A DNA stretch of 64,000 nt from Aquabacterium sp. (GCF_029946005.1 NZ_JAQSDR010000002.1:310001-374000); one strand, 5' to 3'; positions 14,582-23,871 are shown, counted from the first letter of the stretch. Numbers and translations: made by a program. Notes: generated from the sequence alone by a model not told the origin.

Positions 14582-15025
14582 GTCCCGCTGAAGCGGGACT
14601 GCCTTGCGATGCTCATGCCGAGGTGGGGCCGTGGAACTCACTGCGCGGATTGCATCCGCTTCGTTCAGACAACCACGGCCGGTCAGATGACGATGCACGC
14701 TGCCGCGTGCCCACCTCGGCACTCCGCTTCTCAGCACCAAGCCAGGCGCCCTGCCGGAGACCGCCCAGCCCTTTTGCCGCCCCGCTGGTGGCGTGCCACG
14801 GTTGCAGTCGTGCTGCGCCACCAGCGGGGTGGATCAGGGATGAGGCGCAGGCGGGCGGGGCGACTTCGGGGGCGTCGAGGCGCGCAGCCCAGGGCGGAAA
14901 AAGGATCGTCCGCTGTCTGAGCCCTGCAAGGGCGAGTTTCGGACGATCCCCGCCCTGGGCGAGCACCGAGAGCAGTCCGCCGCAACGCGGTGGACCGACC
15001 CCGCAGGAGCCCCGCCCGCCTGCGC
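14582..15025. other. Structured non-coding element with nested perfect inverted repeats
   Basis: A gene-free stretch (14483-15080) dominated by perfect inverted repeats. Module A: 12-bp arms 14616-14627/14710-14721 enclosing 14628-14634/14673-14679, 14645-14650/14654-14659 and 14695-14700/14705-14710; a small 7-bp hairpin 14582-14588/14593-14599 precedes it. Module B: 14-bp arms 14780-14793/14816-14829. Module C: 16-bp arms 14845-14860/15010-15025 enclosing 11-bp arms 14887-14897/14950-14960, 10-bp arms 14903-14912/14940-14949, a GCCC/GGGC hairpin (14921-14924/14930-14933) and a 9-bp stem 14975-14983/14987-14995. Such branching is more like a folded RNA or an assembled palindromic element than chance. 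No convincing start, ribosome binding site or protein family was seen in any frame. Confidence 0.6.
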
Positions 15026-15080
15026 CGCACCCCCACCCCGCGCTGTCAAAAAAAGAGCCCCCTCAGCACGCCTGAAACGA

Positions 15081-15581
15081 TCACCGCTTCTTAGGCACCC
15101 AAGCCCAAACCATCTCGCACTGGACAGGCTCCCCACCCGATTCGTCCGTGATGCTGACCGGCACAGTGACCTCACCCTTCTCCTGCGTCCGAATCTGGTG
15201 AATCTGATCAGGCCGCAACTGGGCCACCGCCTTCATGTCGCCCTGCGCCCGCTTGAGGTAATCCACCTTCATGGTCTTGATCAGGGGCAGCTTGTCATCC
15301 GGCACGTTCATGCCCACGCAAAACCCGGTGGCCGTTTCAGCCAGCAAGGCCATGGCCGCAGCGTGCACCCCCTTGATGTGGTTCTGCACCTTGCGCCGAT
15401 TGCGGATGGTGACCACCACGCGCTCGTTCGAGATCTCCTCAAACCGCAGGCTGGCCGAACCCACCATGGGCACCACATTGCCAAGAACGAAACTGGTCAG
15501 CCAAGGGCTCAAACCAGATGGCAAGCCCTGAAAACGGGCGATGGTGCGGCTGAGTTGATTGGGCTTGGTGCTGCTGCTCAT
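15081..15581 (-). CDS. DUF4442 domain protein (hotdog-fold thioesterase-like)
   Basis: A 166-residue protein matching the DUF4442 family, related to hotdog-fold acyl-CoA thioesterases such as PaaI. Segments include GVHAAAMALLAE and GFCVGMNVP in the central helix region and a C-terminal strand with VWAWVPKKR. The start is the ATG at 15581; the same frame stays open upstream but with low-complexity sequence overlapping the next gene. It is on the same strand as the DUF1501/DUF1800 pair upstream, with a gap of about 50 bp. Substrate unknown. Confidence 0.8.
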   Translation of the reverse strand: MSSSTKPNQLSRTIARFQGLPSGLSPWLTSFVLGNVVPMVGSASLRFEEISNERVVVTIRNRRKVQNHIKGVHAAAMALLAETATGFCVGMNVPDDKLPLIKTMKVDYLKRAQGDMKAVAQLRPDQIHQIRTQEKGEVTVPVSITDESGGEPVQCEMVWAWVPKKR

Positions 15582-15633
15582 GCGGACTCCAGGTGGACAC
15601 GAGGCCGCATGGTAGCCGCACCAGCGGCCCGGA

Positions 15634-17016
15634 TCACGTGGTGAGCAGGCTGGACAAGGTGCCAGCGTTGAAGGATGCCAAACCCGGATTGATCGCGCTG
15701 AGGTCACCCGACGGCACGCCCATCCAGCGTCCGAGGGAGCCCGCCAACTGCTGCACTCCCATCGTGGGCAGCAAGCGCCCCTGGCCGGTGTCGCTCTCGC
15801 CCCCCAGGCCCGCATTGGGCAACTGGCCATACAAATTGGCGCCACGCACCGCGCCGCCCATCACCAGGTGGTGGCCACCCCAACCATGGTCCGAGCCATC
15901 GCCGTTGCTGCTCAGCGTGCGGCCAAAGTCACTGGCGGTGAAGGTGGTCACGTTGGGGGCCACGTTCAGCTCGTCGAGCGCAGCCTGAAAGCTCACCAGG
16001 CCTGAGGCCAGCTGGCCCAGCAGCACGGCATGGCGGCTGAGCAGGTTGTCGTGCAGGTCAAAGCCGGGCAGCGACACGAAAAAGACTTGCCGACGCATGC
16101 CCAGGCGGTCGCGCGCCGCGATCAGTTGCGCCACCATCCGCAGCTGGTTGGCCAACGGATTGGCGCCGTCAAAAGCCGTGGCCAGCGCGGGTGTGGCCCC
16201 CATGGCCGTTTGCAGTTGGGCATTGACATCAATGGCGCGAGCCATGACGCGGGCGTGCTCACTGGCCAGCACATGGGCTTGCGAGGTCTGCGTGACCAAT
16301 TGCCGGAATGCGGCCTCGCACGTGGCCGAACCGAACAGGCCGCCATTGAGCGCGTACAGCGAAGGCACGCCCGCCGGGTTGACCATGTAGGGCACCGCCG
16401 TGCGACCCGACAGGTAGACCGCGTTGCCCGACGTGTTGATGCAGGTCAGCGAGGCCCGGCCATTGCCGGACAGCACCGCATCGGCCGACCTGCCGCCCCA
16501 GCCCGCCAGCGTGCCTTCCGGCCCATAAGACTGCCAGGCCGATTGTTGGTCGTTGTGCGAGAAGAGCTTGGCGGGCAAGGGCACAGAACGGGCCTGGTAC
16601 TGGGCCAGCGTTGTCGGCTGAACCAGGGGGCCGATGTTGAGCAGCCAAGCCAGGCGCCCCGCGTCGTACAAAGGCTTGAGCGGTGCCAGGCTGGGCGCCA
16701 TGGCCACCTGTCGCCCACCCAGGCTGTTGGACAAGGCCGTGGCGGCCAGGCTGTCGCGTCCCAAGGCGATGCCGCCACGCGCGGCGGCGTAGGCTGCGTA
16801 GCTGCCCTCGTCGAAAGGGATCAGCGTGTTGCCATGGTCGTTGCCACCTTGCAGGAAGACGCAGACCAGGGCCTTGTAGTCGGTGCTGGCGGACGACTGC
16901 GCGGCCGCTTCGGCCATGGTGGCCAGATTGATGGCGAAAGGCGTGGCAGCACCGGCCAGGGACAAGGCGGCGCCACGTTGCAGGAAGGTGCGGCGGCTGA
17001 GGGAATCGGAAGTCAT
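15634..17016 (-). CDS. DUF1501 family protein, predicted Tat-exported
   Basis: A 460-residue protein with an N-terminal twin-arginine signal (SRRTFLQRG followed by an Ala-rich hydrophobic stretch), so it is probably exported folded to the periplasm. The body matches DUF1501, a sulfatase/alkaline-phosphatase-like fold, with FLQGGNDHGNTLIPFD near the N-terminus and SDFGRTLSSNGDGSDHGWGG near the C-terminus, where metal-binding Asp and His would lie. The ATG at 17016 is chosen because it puts the RR motif at residues 7-8. It starts 11 bp after the DUF1800 stop; the two families are very often paired. Function unknown. Confidence 0.88.
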   Translation of the reverse strand: MTSDSLSRRTFLQRGAALSLAGAATPFAINLATMAEAAAQSSASTDYKALVCVFLQGGNDHGNTLIPFDEGSYAAYAAARGGIALGRDSLAATALSNSLGGRQVAMAPSLAPLKPLYDAGRLAWLLNIGPLVQPTTLAQYQARSVPLPAKLFSHNDQQSAWQSYGPEGTLAGWGGRSADAVLSGNGRASLTCINTSGNAVYLSGRTAVPYMVNPAGVPSLYALNGGLFGSATCEAAFRQLVTQTSQAHVLASEHARVMARAIDVNAQLQTAMGATPALATAFDGANPLANQLRMVAQLIAARDRLGMRRQVFFVSLPGFDLHDNLLSRHAVLLGQLASGLVSFQAALDELNVAPNVTTFTASDFGRTLSSNGDGSDHGWGGHHLVMGGAVRGANLYGQLPNAGLGGESDTGQGRLLPTMGVQQLAGSLGRWMGVPSGDLSAINPGLASFNAGTLSSLLTT

Positions 17017-17027
17017 GGTCACACCGT

Positions 17028-18833
17028 TCAGCGCTGCACGAGGTATTCGGGGCAGCACATGATGAGGAAAAAGGCCGCCACCACGCGGTTGCGGCGTTCG
17101 TTGGGCGAGGTGCCGAGGATCGAGTTCACACCCACCACCACGGTGTCCACCGTGATCGGCGACAGCACACGCCCGGTCAGGTGCAGGTTGAGCTGGTCCA
17201 CCAGGCGCGCGGGTTGGTCGGCCATGGCCAGCCAGGTGTCGTAGTTAGGCAGGATGCCGTTGGCCCCGAAGGGCATGATGCTCAGTAGAAAATTGGCATA
17301 GCCCATCACGCTGGACTCGTTGGTGATCTGGAACTCCGGCGCGACCAAGCCCTTGGTGGCCATGGCCGTGTTGGGCGGCACATAGCCCGGCCTGAAGAAG
17401 TTGAAGACCGACGGCGAGCGCAAGGGCGCCTGGCCCAACTGGTCGCTGCCTGACAGGTCCGGGAAGCGCCATTGCCCATCGGTGGAGCTGACGTTCACCA
17501 GGCGCAGCCATTGCAGCAGCCGAAGCACGGGCTCGCGCAACTTGCCATCGGTCAGGGTGGGCTGGGCCGGGGCTGGTTGGCTGGCCGGTGGCAAGGTGAT
17601 TTCGGGGCGGGCCTCGGGGTCGGCCAGCACGGCCCGCACCACCGCTCCCATGTCGCCACGCACGGGCACGGGTGCGCCATTGCTGTTGAAGGCCATGGCC
17701 ACGCGCCACACGTAGTCCTTGCTGGGGTTGCTGGTCACCAGGCGCTGGATGAGCTGGCGCGCGATGAAGAAGCCCACATTGGGGTGGTTGAAAACGGCAT
17801 CCAGTGCCAGACGCATCGATTCCGGGCCTGGCGTTTGACCCGGGATGTTGACGCCGAGCACGCTCTTGTCGGTGTTGGCATGGCGATCGGCGTGAAATTC
17901 CATGGGCACGCGCAGGTAGTCGAAGGGACCTTCAGGGTCCAAGGGATTGAAGCCATCGACATCCCAGCCGGTGAAAACCTTGGCCAGTTGCGAAACGGCC
18001 CGCCCGTCGTAGGTATCTCTCGGCGGGGAGGTGGGCGAGCCATCTGGATTCAAAGTGTTCAGGCCGATGGTGAACAACTGCAGCAACTCGCGCGCGTAGT
18101 TCTCGTCAGGGTGGCGACCGCTGCCATCTTCCTTGCTGCTGCCGCGCATGCTCAGGTACACGCCCATGGCGGGCGACAAGGTGATGTGCGTGAGCAGATC
18201 GCGGAAGTTGCCAAAGCAATGCTGCTCGAGCAGTTCCCACCAGGCCAGGCAGGCGAACTGCTTCCAATAGGCCACCATGTTCAAGGGCGAGACCACAAAG
18301 AGCTCGCTGACGGCCAGGACCACACGCTGGCGCAACACGTCCTGAGCCGTGCACAGGCGCCACCACAAGGCAGGGTCCAGGCCGTAATCACCACGCGCAT
18401 ACAGGCGGTTGTCGTAGCCTTGCGCGCGCGCCCAATCCCACACCGAGGGTGACAAGGGCATGGCCATTTGAGCGCTGAACCAGGCATCGGCGCCATCGCG
18501 CACCAGCGCGGTCACTTGCGCTGGCGTGGACCCCAGCCCCCCTTGGTTGAGCAGTCGGGCCGCGCGCGCTTCGGTCATGGGCTCGAAGGGCTGGACGCCG
18601 CCACCGCAGGCCGACAGGGCCACAGCCACCCCGGCGCTCAAACAGGCGGCAGGCAGGGCGGCGGGATCACGAAGCGCGGGTTTCTCGGTGTCGCCACCTC
18701 CGCCGCCGCAAGCACTGAGCGTTGACAGGACCAAACCGCCCAGGACTGAATGCTTGAGGTGTGGGTGGTGGCCCTGGCCGGCCTCGGCTGTCGCCGTCGC
18801 CTCCCACGCCATGTCGTTGTCTGAATCGGCCAT
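17028..18833 (-). CDS. DUF1800 family protein, predicted lipoprotein
   Basis: A 601-residue DUF1800 protein, with landmarks HPDENYARELLQLFTIG, VFTGWDVDGF, FHADRHANTDKSVLG and the C-terminal SPSVFNFFRPGY. The N-terminus has two lipobox-like sites, LSAC ending at C42 and LSAC ending at C76, each followed by a Gly run, so the mature N-terminus is uncertain. It is the first gene of a two-gene unit with the DUF1501 protein. The pair is widespread in environmental bacteria; the activity is unproven. The start is the first ATG; M8 is an alternative. Confidence 0.87.
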   Translation of the reverse strand: MADSDNDMAWEATATAEAGQGHHPHLKHSVLGGLVLSTLSACGGGGGDTEKPALRDPAALPAACLSAGVAVALSACGGGVQPFEPMTEARAARLLNQGGLGSTPAQVTALVRDGADAWFSAQMAMPLSPSVWDWARAQGYDNRLYARGDYGLDPALWWRLCTAQDVLRQRVVLAVSELFVVSPLNMVAYWKQFACLAWWELLEQHCFGNFRDLLTHITLSPAMGVYLSMRGSSKEDGSGRHPDENYARELLQLFTIGLNTLNPDGSPTSPPRDTYDGRAVSQLAKVFTGWDVDGFNPLDPEGPFDYLRVPMEFHADRHANTDKSVLGVNIPGQTPGPESMRLALDAVFNHPNVGFFIARQLIQRLVTSNPSKDYVWRVAMAFNSNGAPVPVRGDMGAVVRAVLADPEARPEITLPPASQPAPAQPTLTDGKLREPVLRLLQWLRLVNVSSTDGQWRFPDLSGSDQLGQAPLRSPSVFNFFRPGYVPPNTAMATKGLVAPEFQITNESSVMGYANFLLSIMPFGANGILPNYDTWLAMADQPARLVDQLNLHLTGRVLSPITVDTVVVGVNSILGTSPNERRNRVVAAFFLIMCCPEYLVQR

Positions 18834-18939
18834 CGTTGTCTTTGATCAAATGCACTGGTCACTGTATCGGGAGCCGGGCCCAGGACTCAACCAGCGTTAC
18901 CTCTGGCAATCAATGACACCACTTGCGGCTTTAAATAAT

Positions 18940-21900
18940 TCACCAAGCGTCCACAAATGGGCGCTTTCGTCCACTGCGGTGCTGTACCGGGGGCATGGCC
19001 AGAAGCCCACGCACCAACCAACGGCGCGTATCAAACGGATCGATCACGTCGTCCAACTCCAGGTGGCTGGCCATGTTCAAGCCTTTGCCACGCTGGTAAG
19101 CGGCGGCCACCAATTGATCGAAAGCCTGCTGACGCTGCCCCGCGTCTTCGATGCTCGCAAGTTGCTTGCCAAAGCCCAGGTGCACGGCACCTTCAATGCC
19201 CATCGGGCCAAATTCGCCCGTCGGCCATGAGATCGTGAAGTCAGGGGCCAGCAGGCTGCCCGCCGTCATGGCCTGTGCGCCCAGGCCATAACCCTTGCGC
19301 AGCACGATGGTGAAGTAAGGCACCGTGATGCTGGCCGCCGTGATGAACATGCGCGAGAAATGGCGTACCGTGGCGGTCTGCTCGGCATCGGGGCCGACCA
19401 TGAAGCCAGGGGTATCACACAGCGAGACCAGCGGCACGTCGAAGGCGTCGCACAACTGCATGAAGCGCGCGGCCTTGTCGGCCCCGTTGGCATCGATGGC
19501 GCCGCCCAGGTGGCGCGGGTCGTTGGCGATCACGCCCATCGGTCGGCCTTCCACGCGCACCAGCGCTGTGATCATGCCGGGCGCGAAATCGCGGCGAAGC
19601 TCCAGCACCGAATCGGTGTCGAACAAGGTGTGGACGGCCGCGCGCATGTCGTAGACGCGGGTGCGCTTTTCAGGGACCACGTGGCGCAGCAGGCGCTGGT
19701 CGGCGCATTGCCAGCCGGTGGTCGTGCCTTGAAAGTACGACAGATACTGCTGGGCCACGCGCACGGCGTGGGCCTCGTCGTCCACCACCACGTCGATGAC
19801 ACCATTGGGCGCCTGCATGCTGACGGGCCCGACCTCTTCGGGCGTGAACTTGCCCAAGCCGCCGCCTTCGATCATGGCGGGGCCGGCCATGCCGATGCTG
19901 GTGTCCTTGGTGGCGATGATGACGTCACAGCAACCGGCCAGTGAGGCATTGCCCGCGAAGCAGCGGCCGTTGACGATGGCCACCAAAGGCACCAGGCCGC
20001 TCAGGCGCGCCAAGCCCAGGAAGGTCATGTTGTCCAGCAGGCTGACGCCGGGGTATTCGTCGTTGGGCCGGCCACCACCGCCTTCGGCCCACAGCACCAG
20101 GGGCAGCTCACGCTGCAAGGCCAGGTGCAGCATGCGGTCGGTCTTCTTGTGGTTGATGATGCCTTGCGTGCCGGCGAACACGGTGTAGTCGTAGGCCAGC
20201 ACCATGCAACGCGCGGCCTGCTCGCCGAACTGCGCGGCGTTGACGGTGCCCAGGCCCGCGATCAGGCCATCGGCCGGGCTGCGCGCGATCAGCTCGGGCT
20301 CTTTCAAGCGGATGCGCTGCGAGGCCAGCGCCAGGGCGCCGTATTCCAGGAAGCTGTCGGCATCGAGGAAGTCGTCCACGTTCTCGCGGGCGGTGCGGTG
20401 ACCCTTGGCATGGCGCTTGGCCACGGCGTCGGGACGTCGCGCATCAAGCGTCACAGCGTGGCGTTCGATCACCTCGGCCAGGTCGGAGCGGAGGTGGTCC
20501 AGGTCGTGCGCCTGGTCGGTGGTGGCGTGGGTCTGGCCATCGTCGCCGGTGGGATCCAGCGCGATCAGGGCCTGGCCTTCGCTGACCACGTGGCCCACCT
20601 CGGCCAGCACGGCCTCGACCCGACCACCTTGCGTGGCGGTGATCTCGAACTCCATCTTCATGGCTTCGATCACGGCCACGCGCTGACCCGCGCGCACGGT
20701 GTCGCCGGGGTGAACGTGCAGGCTCACCAATGACCCCGGCACCGTGGCGGCCAGGGGGATGCAACCTTCGGCCAAGCCGCTCAGCTTGAGGGCCGACGCA
20801 GCGTGCTGAGCGTGCTGCTGAGCGGCATGTGCCAGCTCGCGCGGCCTGGGTTGCTGGGGCGCGGCCGCCAGCAAAGCGGCCACGTGCCACTGAAGCCAGC
20901 GTGTGCTGACCTGGTAGCTCGCCAGGTCGGGATGGGCCAACAAGGCTTGCAGGAAGGCGATGTTGCTGTCGACCCCCTCCAGCCTGAACTCGGCCAGGGC
21001 ACGCCGCGTGCGCCGCAGGGCCGCGTGAAACCCGGCCGGGTGGTGCACGATTACCTTGGCCAGTAGCGTGTCAAAGCCGGGGTGTGGCTGCATGCCAAGG
21101 TGGCCATGGCCATCCACGCGGAGGCCCGGGCCGCTGGGTGGTTCGTACGCCCGCACGGTGCCGCCTGCGGGCAAGGCGCGGCCATCCGGCCCCATGCGCT
21201 CGACGTTCACGCGCACCTGGATGGCCGTGCCGCGTGGCGCAGTGATGTCAGCCTGCGTGGCTTGCAGCTCGGCCAGGCTCGCACCTTGCGATAAGCGCAG
21301 TTGCAGTTGCACCAGGTCCAGACCGGTCACGGCCTCGGTCACCGTGTGCTCGACCTGCAGACGCGGGTTGGCTTCCATGAAGCAGTGTCGGCCGGGCCGG
21401 TCCAGGTCCACCAGGAACTCGAAGGTGCACAGGCCACGCAGCTTCACGGCCTGCGCCAGCTTGACGGCATCGTCCAGCAGTTGCTGGCGCAAGGCCGGGT
21501 CCAGATCAGGCGCGGGGGCGATCTCGACCAGCTTCTGGTGGTTGCGCTGCACGGTGCAGTCGCGCTCCCAGGCATGGCTGACGGCGCCGCTGCCATCGCC
21601 CAACACCTGCACCTCGATGTGGCGTGCGCGGCGCACCAACTGCTCCACGTAGACATCGCCACGGCCAAAGGCGGCGAGGGCTTCGGACTGGCAACGCTCG
21701 TGGCTGGTGGCGATGTCTGGCGCGGCCTCGACCACGCGCATGCCACGGCCGCCGCCACCGGCCAGCGCCTTGATCATCATGGCGCCGCCCTGGCCCAGCC
21801 GCGCGAAAAAGTTTTGGGCCTCGTGCACCGTGACGGCCCGGTCGATGCCTTCGGTCACCGGCACGCCACAGCGTCGTGCCAAGGCACGGGCTTGCGCCTT

Positions 21901-22254
21901 GTCGCCCAGCAGGTCGAGCACCTCGGGCGCGGGGCCCACGAAGACCAGACCGACCGCCGCGCAGGCACGGGCAAAGTCGGCGTTTTCGCTGAGCAGGCCG
22001 TAGCCAGGATGAACATGGGTGCAGCCTTCGGCTTGCGCGGCCGCGACCACATGGTCGATGTTCAGGTAGGCCGGCACGCCTTTGCCGGGCAAGACCTGCA
22101 GCGCATCCACATGAAAAGCATGCTGGGCGGACTGGTCGTCTTCGGCCACCAGGCCCACGGTGCGCCAGCCCAGTTCATGCGCGGCGCGGGCGATGCGGAT
22201 GGCAATCTCGCCACGGTTGGCGATCAGGAGGACCGGCTGGGCGGTTGAAGGCAT
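18940..22254 (-). CDS. Single-chain biotin-dependent acyl-CoA carboxylase (BC-BCCP-CT)
   Basis: An 1104-residue protein joining the parts of a biotin carboxylase. Residues 1 to about 450 are biotin carboxylase, with IANRGEIAIRI, the ATP-grasp glycine loop GGGGRGMR and the catalytic-region EANPRLQVEHTVTE. The biotinyl domain (about 500-575) carries EAMKME with biotin lysine K533. From about 590 to the end is a carboxyltransferase with both crotonase-like halves (CDTPGFMVGPDAEQT and GLGAQAMTAG). This order matches the single-chain long-chain acyl-CoA carboxylase (LCC) type described from Mycobacterium and Rhodopseudomonas, rather than pyruvate carboxylase, which has a TIM-barrel CT. Substrate chain length cannot be told from sequence. 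It probably consumes acetyl-, propionyl- or longer acyl-CoA. It needs biotin, and bioB lies in the same window. Confidence 0.92.
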   Translation of the reverse strand: MPSTAQPVLLIANRGEIAIRIARAAHELGWRTVGLVAEDDQSAQHAFHVDALQVLPGKGVPAYLNIDHVVAAAQAEGCTHVHPGYGLLSENADFARACAAVGLVFVGPAPEVLDLLGDKAQARALARRCGVPVTEGIDRAVTVHEAQNFFARLGQGGAMMIKALAGGGGRGMRVVEAAPDIATSHERCQSEALAAFGRGDVYVEQLVRRARHIEVQVLGDGSGAVSHAWERDCTVQRNHQKLVEIAPAPDLDPALRQQLLDDAVKLAQAVKLRGLCTFEFLVDLDRPGRHCFMEANPRLQVEHTVTEAVTGLDLVQLQLRLSQGASLAELQATQADITAPRGTAIQVRVNVERMGPDGRALPAGGTVRAYEPPSGPGLRVDGHGHLGMQPHPGFDTLLAKVIVHHPAGFHAALRRTRRALAEFRLEGVDSNIAFLQALLAHPDLASYQVSTRWLQWHVAALLAAAPQQPRPRELAHAAQQHAQHAASALKLSGLAEGCIPLAATVPGSLVSLHVHPGDTVRAGQRVAVIEAMKMEFEITATQGGRVEAVLAEVGHVVSEGQALIALDPTGDDGQTHATTDQAHDLDHLRSDLAEVIERHAVTLDARRPDAVAKRHAKGHRTARENVDDFLDADSFLEYGALALASQRIRLKEPELIARSPADGLIAGLGTVNAAQFGEQAARCMVLAYDYTVFAGTQGIINHKKTDRMLHLALQRELPLVLWAEGGGGRPNDEYPGVSLLDNMTFLGLARLSGLVPLVAIVNGRCFAGNASLAGCCDVIIATKDTSIGMAGPAMIEGGGLGKFTPEEVGPVSMQAPNGVIDVVVDDEAHAVRVAQQYLSYFQGTTTGWQCADQRLLRHVVPEKRTRVYDMRAAVHTLFDTDSVLELRRDFAPGMITALVRVEGRPMGVIANDPRHLGGAIDANGADKAARFMQLCDAFDVPLVSLCDTPGFMVGPDAEQTATVRHFSRMFITAASITVPYFTIVLRKGYGLGAQAMTAGSLLAPDFTISWPTGEFGPMGIEGAVHLGFGKQLASIEDAGQRQQAFDQLVAAAYQRGKGLNMASHLELDDVIDPFDTRRWLVRGLLAMPPVQHRSGRKRPFVDAW

Positions 22255-22306
22255 GGTGCTGGAGGATGAAGCAGCCGGAGATGCGGCCAGTCCAGCATCC
22301 TAGCGG

Positions 22307-22576
22307 CTACACCTTGGGCGCCACCACCGGCCGCAGGTCGAACTCGCGCAGCATGACCGGCTCGATGGAGCCTTGCGCAACCCGGCGCCGCACCACCTCG
22401 TCAATCTCCGCCGCGTGGCTTTTGTAGGTTTCCAGAGGGTCTTCACCGCGGCCATCAGGGCGGAAGCGGTAATGCAAGGCTTCGCGGCTGACGCTGGCCC
22501 CCACCAGGGCATCGCTCACCTGGACCCAGAACCTGACGGCCCCGGTCGCTTCGTGGAAAAAAGGGATCTGCGACAT
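22307..22576 (-). CDS. DUF1488 family protein
   Basis: An 89-residue protein with the pattern of DUF1488 (PFFHE, an AVRFWVQVSDALVGASVS strand region and a C-terminal helix). The start is the ATG at 22576 just after a GGAGTCCC-like site. Such small proteins are common in proteobacteria and have no known function. It is upstream of the acyl-CoA carboxylase on the same strand with a gap of about 50 bp. Confidence 0.7.
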   Translation of the reverse strand: MSQIPFFHEATGAVRFWVQVSDALVGASVSREALHYRFRPDGRGEDPLETYKSHAAEIDEVVRRRVAQGSIEPVMLREFDLRPVVAPKV

Positions 22577-22791
22577 GGGGACTCCAAAGGGTGAAGTCCG
22601 AGTATCCGCCCAACTGGCACCTGTGACCATGAGCCCGCGTGTCAATGCGAAATGCCACCATCTTTGTAAGATTTGGTTCAATGCCATGCCGGGGGTTTGC
22701 CCCAGATCGGGCGTGATGGCGGACTGAATAACATGGTTGCGTGGAGGCCGTCATGGCACCACTCAATCAATCACCAATCAGGGATGGAACC

Positions 22792-23460
22792 ATGCTCAAT
22801 ATTTGCGCACGTACTTTGTTGTTGTCGGCTGTTTCAATGGTCTGCGTCGCCGCCCAGGCCGCCACGATCATTGACACCTTGTCCCTTCGCAATCCGCCCG
22901 AGCTGGGCGGCTGGAGTGGCTTCTGGACCGAGTCGGCCATGACGCCTTCCACGGCAGGTCAGGTGAGCTCGCTCATCCAGGTCAACCAAGCCACCTTGCT
23001 CAGCAAGATCGAATGGACCGGCTTGAACTCTGCCAGCAAGCGGCTCTTCACGTTGTGCGTGTACAGCGACGCGGGCGCTGGCCCCGACAAGCTGATCGCC
23101 GAGCAAGTGCTGTTGGCCCGCACCACCGGCACCTTGACGGCGGGCGACGCCACGGACACTTTCCATGCCGCCGCGGTCAACCTGGGCGGCAGCCTCAAAG
23201 CGGGCAAGTACTGGGTGTCGGTGCTGGGCCTGAACAAGTTCGCCATCGGCATGGATGGCCCTGACCGCCTGACTGGCTCAGGCGGTGCTGGCCGCCTGAC
23301 AGCCACTGCCCCATGGCAAGTTCTGAACGACGAGGTCACCTTCTACACGGGCCGTGGAGCGTCCTTGCGCATCAATGGTTACACGTACGACAACGGCCAG
23401 CCGCTGAAAAATGTCTCAACCTCCCCAAGCGCCTGCAAGGTCCCGGCAGCGACTTACTGA
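22792..23460 (+). CDS. Predicted secreted protein of unknown function
   Basis: A 222-residue protein beginning with a clear signal peptide (hydrophobic residues about 7-22, cleavage probably after VAAQAA). The mature part is rich in Ser, Thr and Gly with alternating strand-like segments (for example LFTLCVYSDAG and AGKYWVSVLG), similar in style to extracellular beta-sandwich proteins. I recognise no family and see no C-terminal sorting signal. The start is the ATG after AGGGATGG; earlier in-frame starts would push the signal inward. It is alone on the plus strand and ends at a shared terminator. Confidence 0.75.
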   Translation: MLNICARTLLLSAVSMVCVAAQAATIIDTLSLRNPPELGGWSGFWTESAMTPSTAGQVSSLIQVNQATLLSKIEWTGLNSASKRLFTLCVYSDAGAGPDKLIAEQVLLARTTGTLTAGDATDTFHAAAVNLGGSLKAGKYWVSVLGLNKFAIGMDGPDRLTGSGGAGRLTATAPWQVLNDEVTFYTGRGASLRINGYTYDNGQPLKNVSTSPSACKVPAATY

Positions 23461-23473
23461 CCGAACCTGGATG

Positions 23474-23507
23474 ACGTTTTGAGCTGGCTCAACCCAGCTC
23501 AAAACGT
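23474..23507. terminator. Bidirectional terminator-like hairpin
   Basis: Perfect 14-bp arms (23474-23487 and 23494-23507) around a 6-nt loop, between two convergent genes. The arms include TTTT on one side and AAAA on the other, so a short U-run forms in either direction. The minus-strand gene stops inside the hairpin at 23489. Confidence 0.7.
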
Positions 23508-23857
23508 TGCCTGAACGCCAGGCAAAAATCAGGCCTGCCACTGATGGACAAGGTGATGGTGTGGCGAGGGATGCCCGGCGGATCGGGCATCACCACCAGC
23601 AGACGGCGGCGCTCATCGAACACGATGGACTCGCTGGCCGAATGCTCCTGCTGGCCTTGCAGGTCGTGGTCCCACCCGAAGCCTTCGCTCAAGGGGCCGT
23701 GGTTGTCGGGGAAATGCTCGAAAGCCCAAGTCAGCACCTGCACGATTTCGGCATGAACGGCGGGCACCCGCTGCGGCCCGACCGAGGCCATGGCGTCGAA
23801 GGTGCCGATGCCTTCGGTGTCTTCGCTGTGGTCGAAGATCAGATAGTCCAGAGCCAT
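23489..23857 (-). CDS. Hypothetical protein
   Basis: A 122-residue acidic protein starting MALDYLIFDHSED, with a central WAFEHFPDNHGPLSEGF segment and a C-terminal region of alternating strands. No signal peptide or membrane segment is visible and I recognise no family. It follows the ParB-like gene by 14 bp on the same strand, so the two are probably cotranscribed. Codon use looks like the neighbours, which supports it being real. Confidence 0.65.
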   Translation of the reverse strand: MALDYLIFDHSEDTEGIGTFDAMASVGPQRVPAVHAEIVQVLTWAFEHFPDNHGPLSEGFGWDHDLQGQQEHSASESIVFDERRRLLVVMPDPPGIPRHTITLSISGRPDFCLAFRQRFELG

Positions 23858-23871
23858 GGCCGGTGGTCCGC

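Noticed and set aside
15046-15081. T-run as an intrinsic terminator of the DUF4442 gene
   Set aside because: Seven T residues are present in the right direction, but no stable stem directly before them could be drawn.
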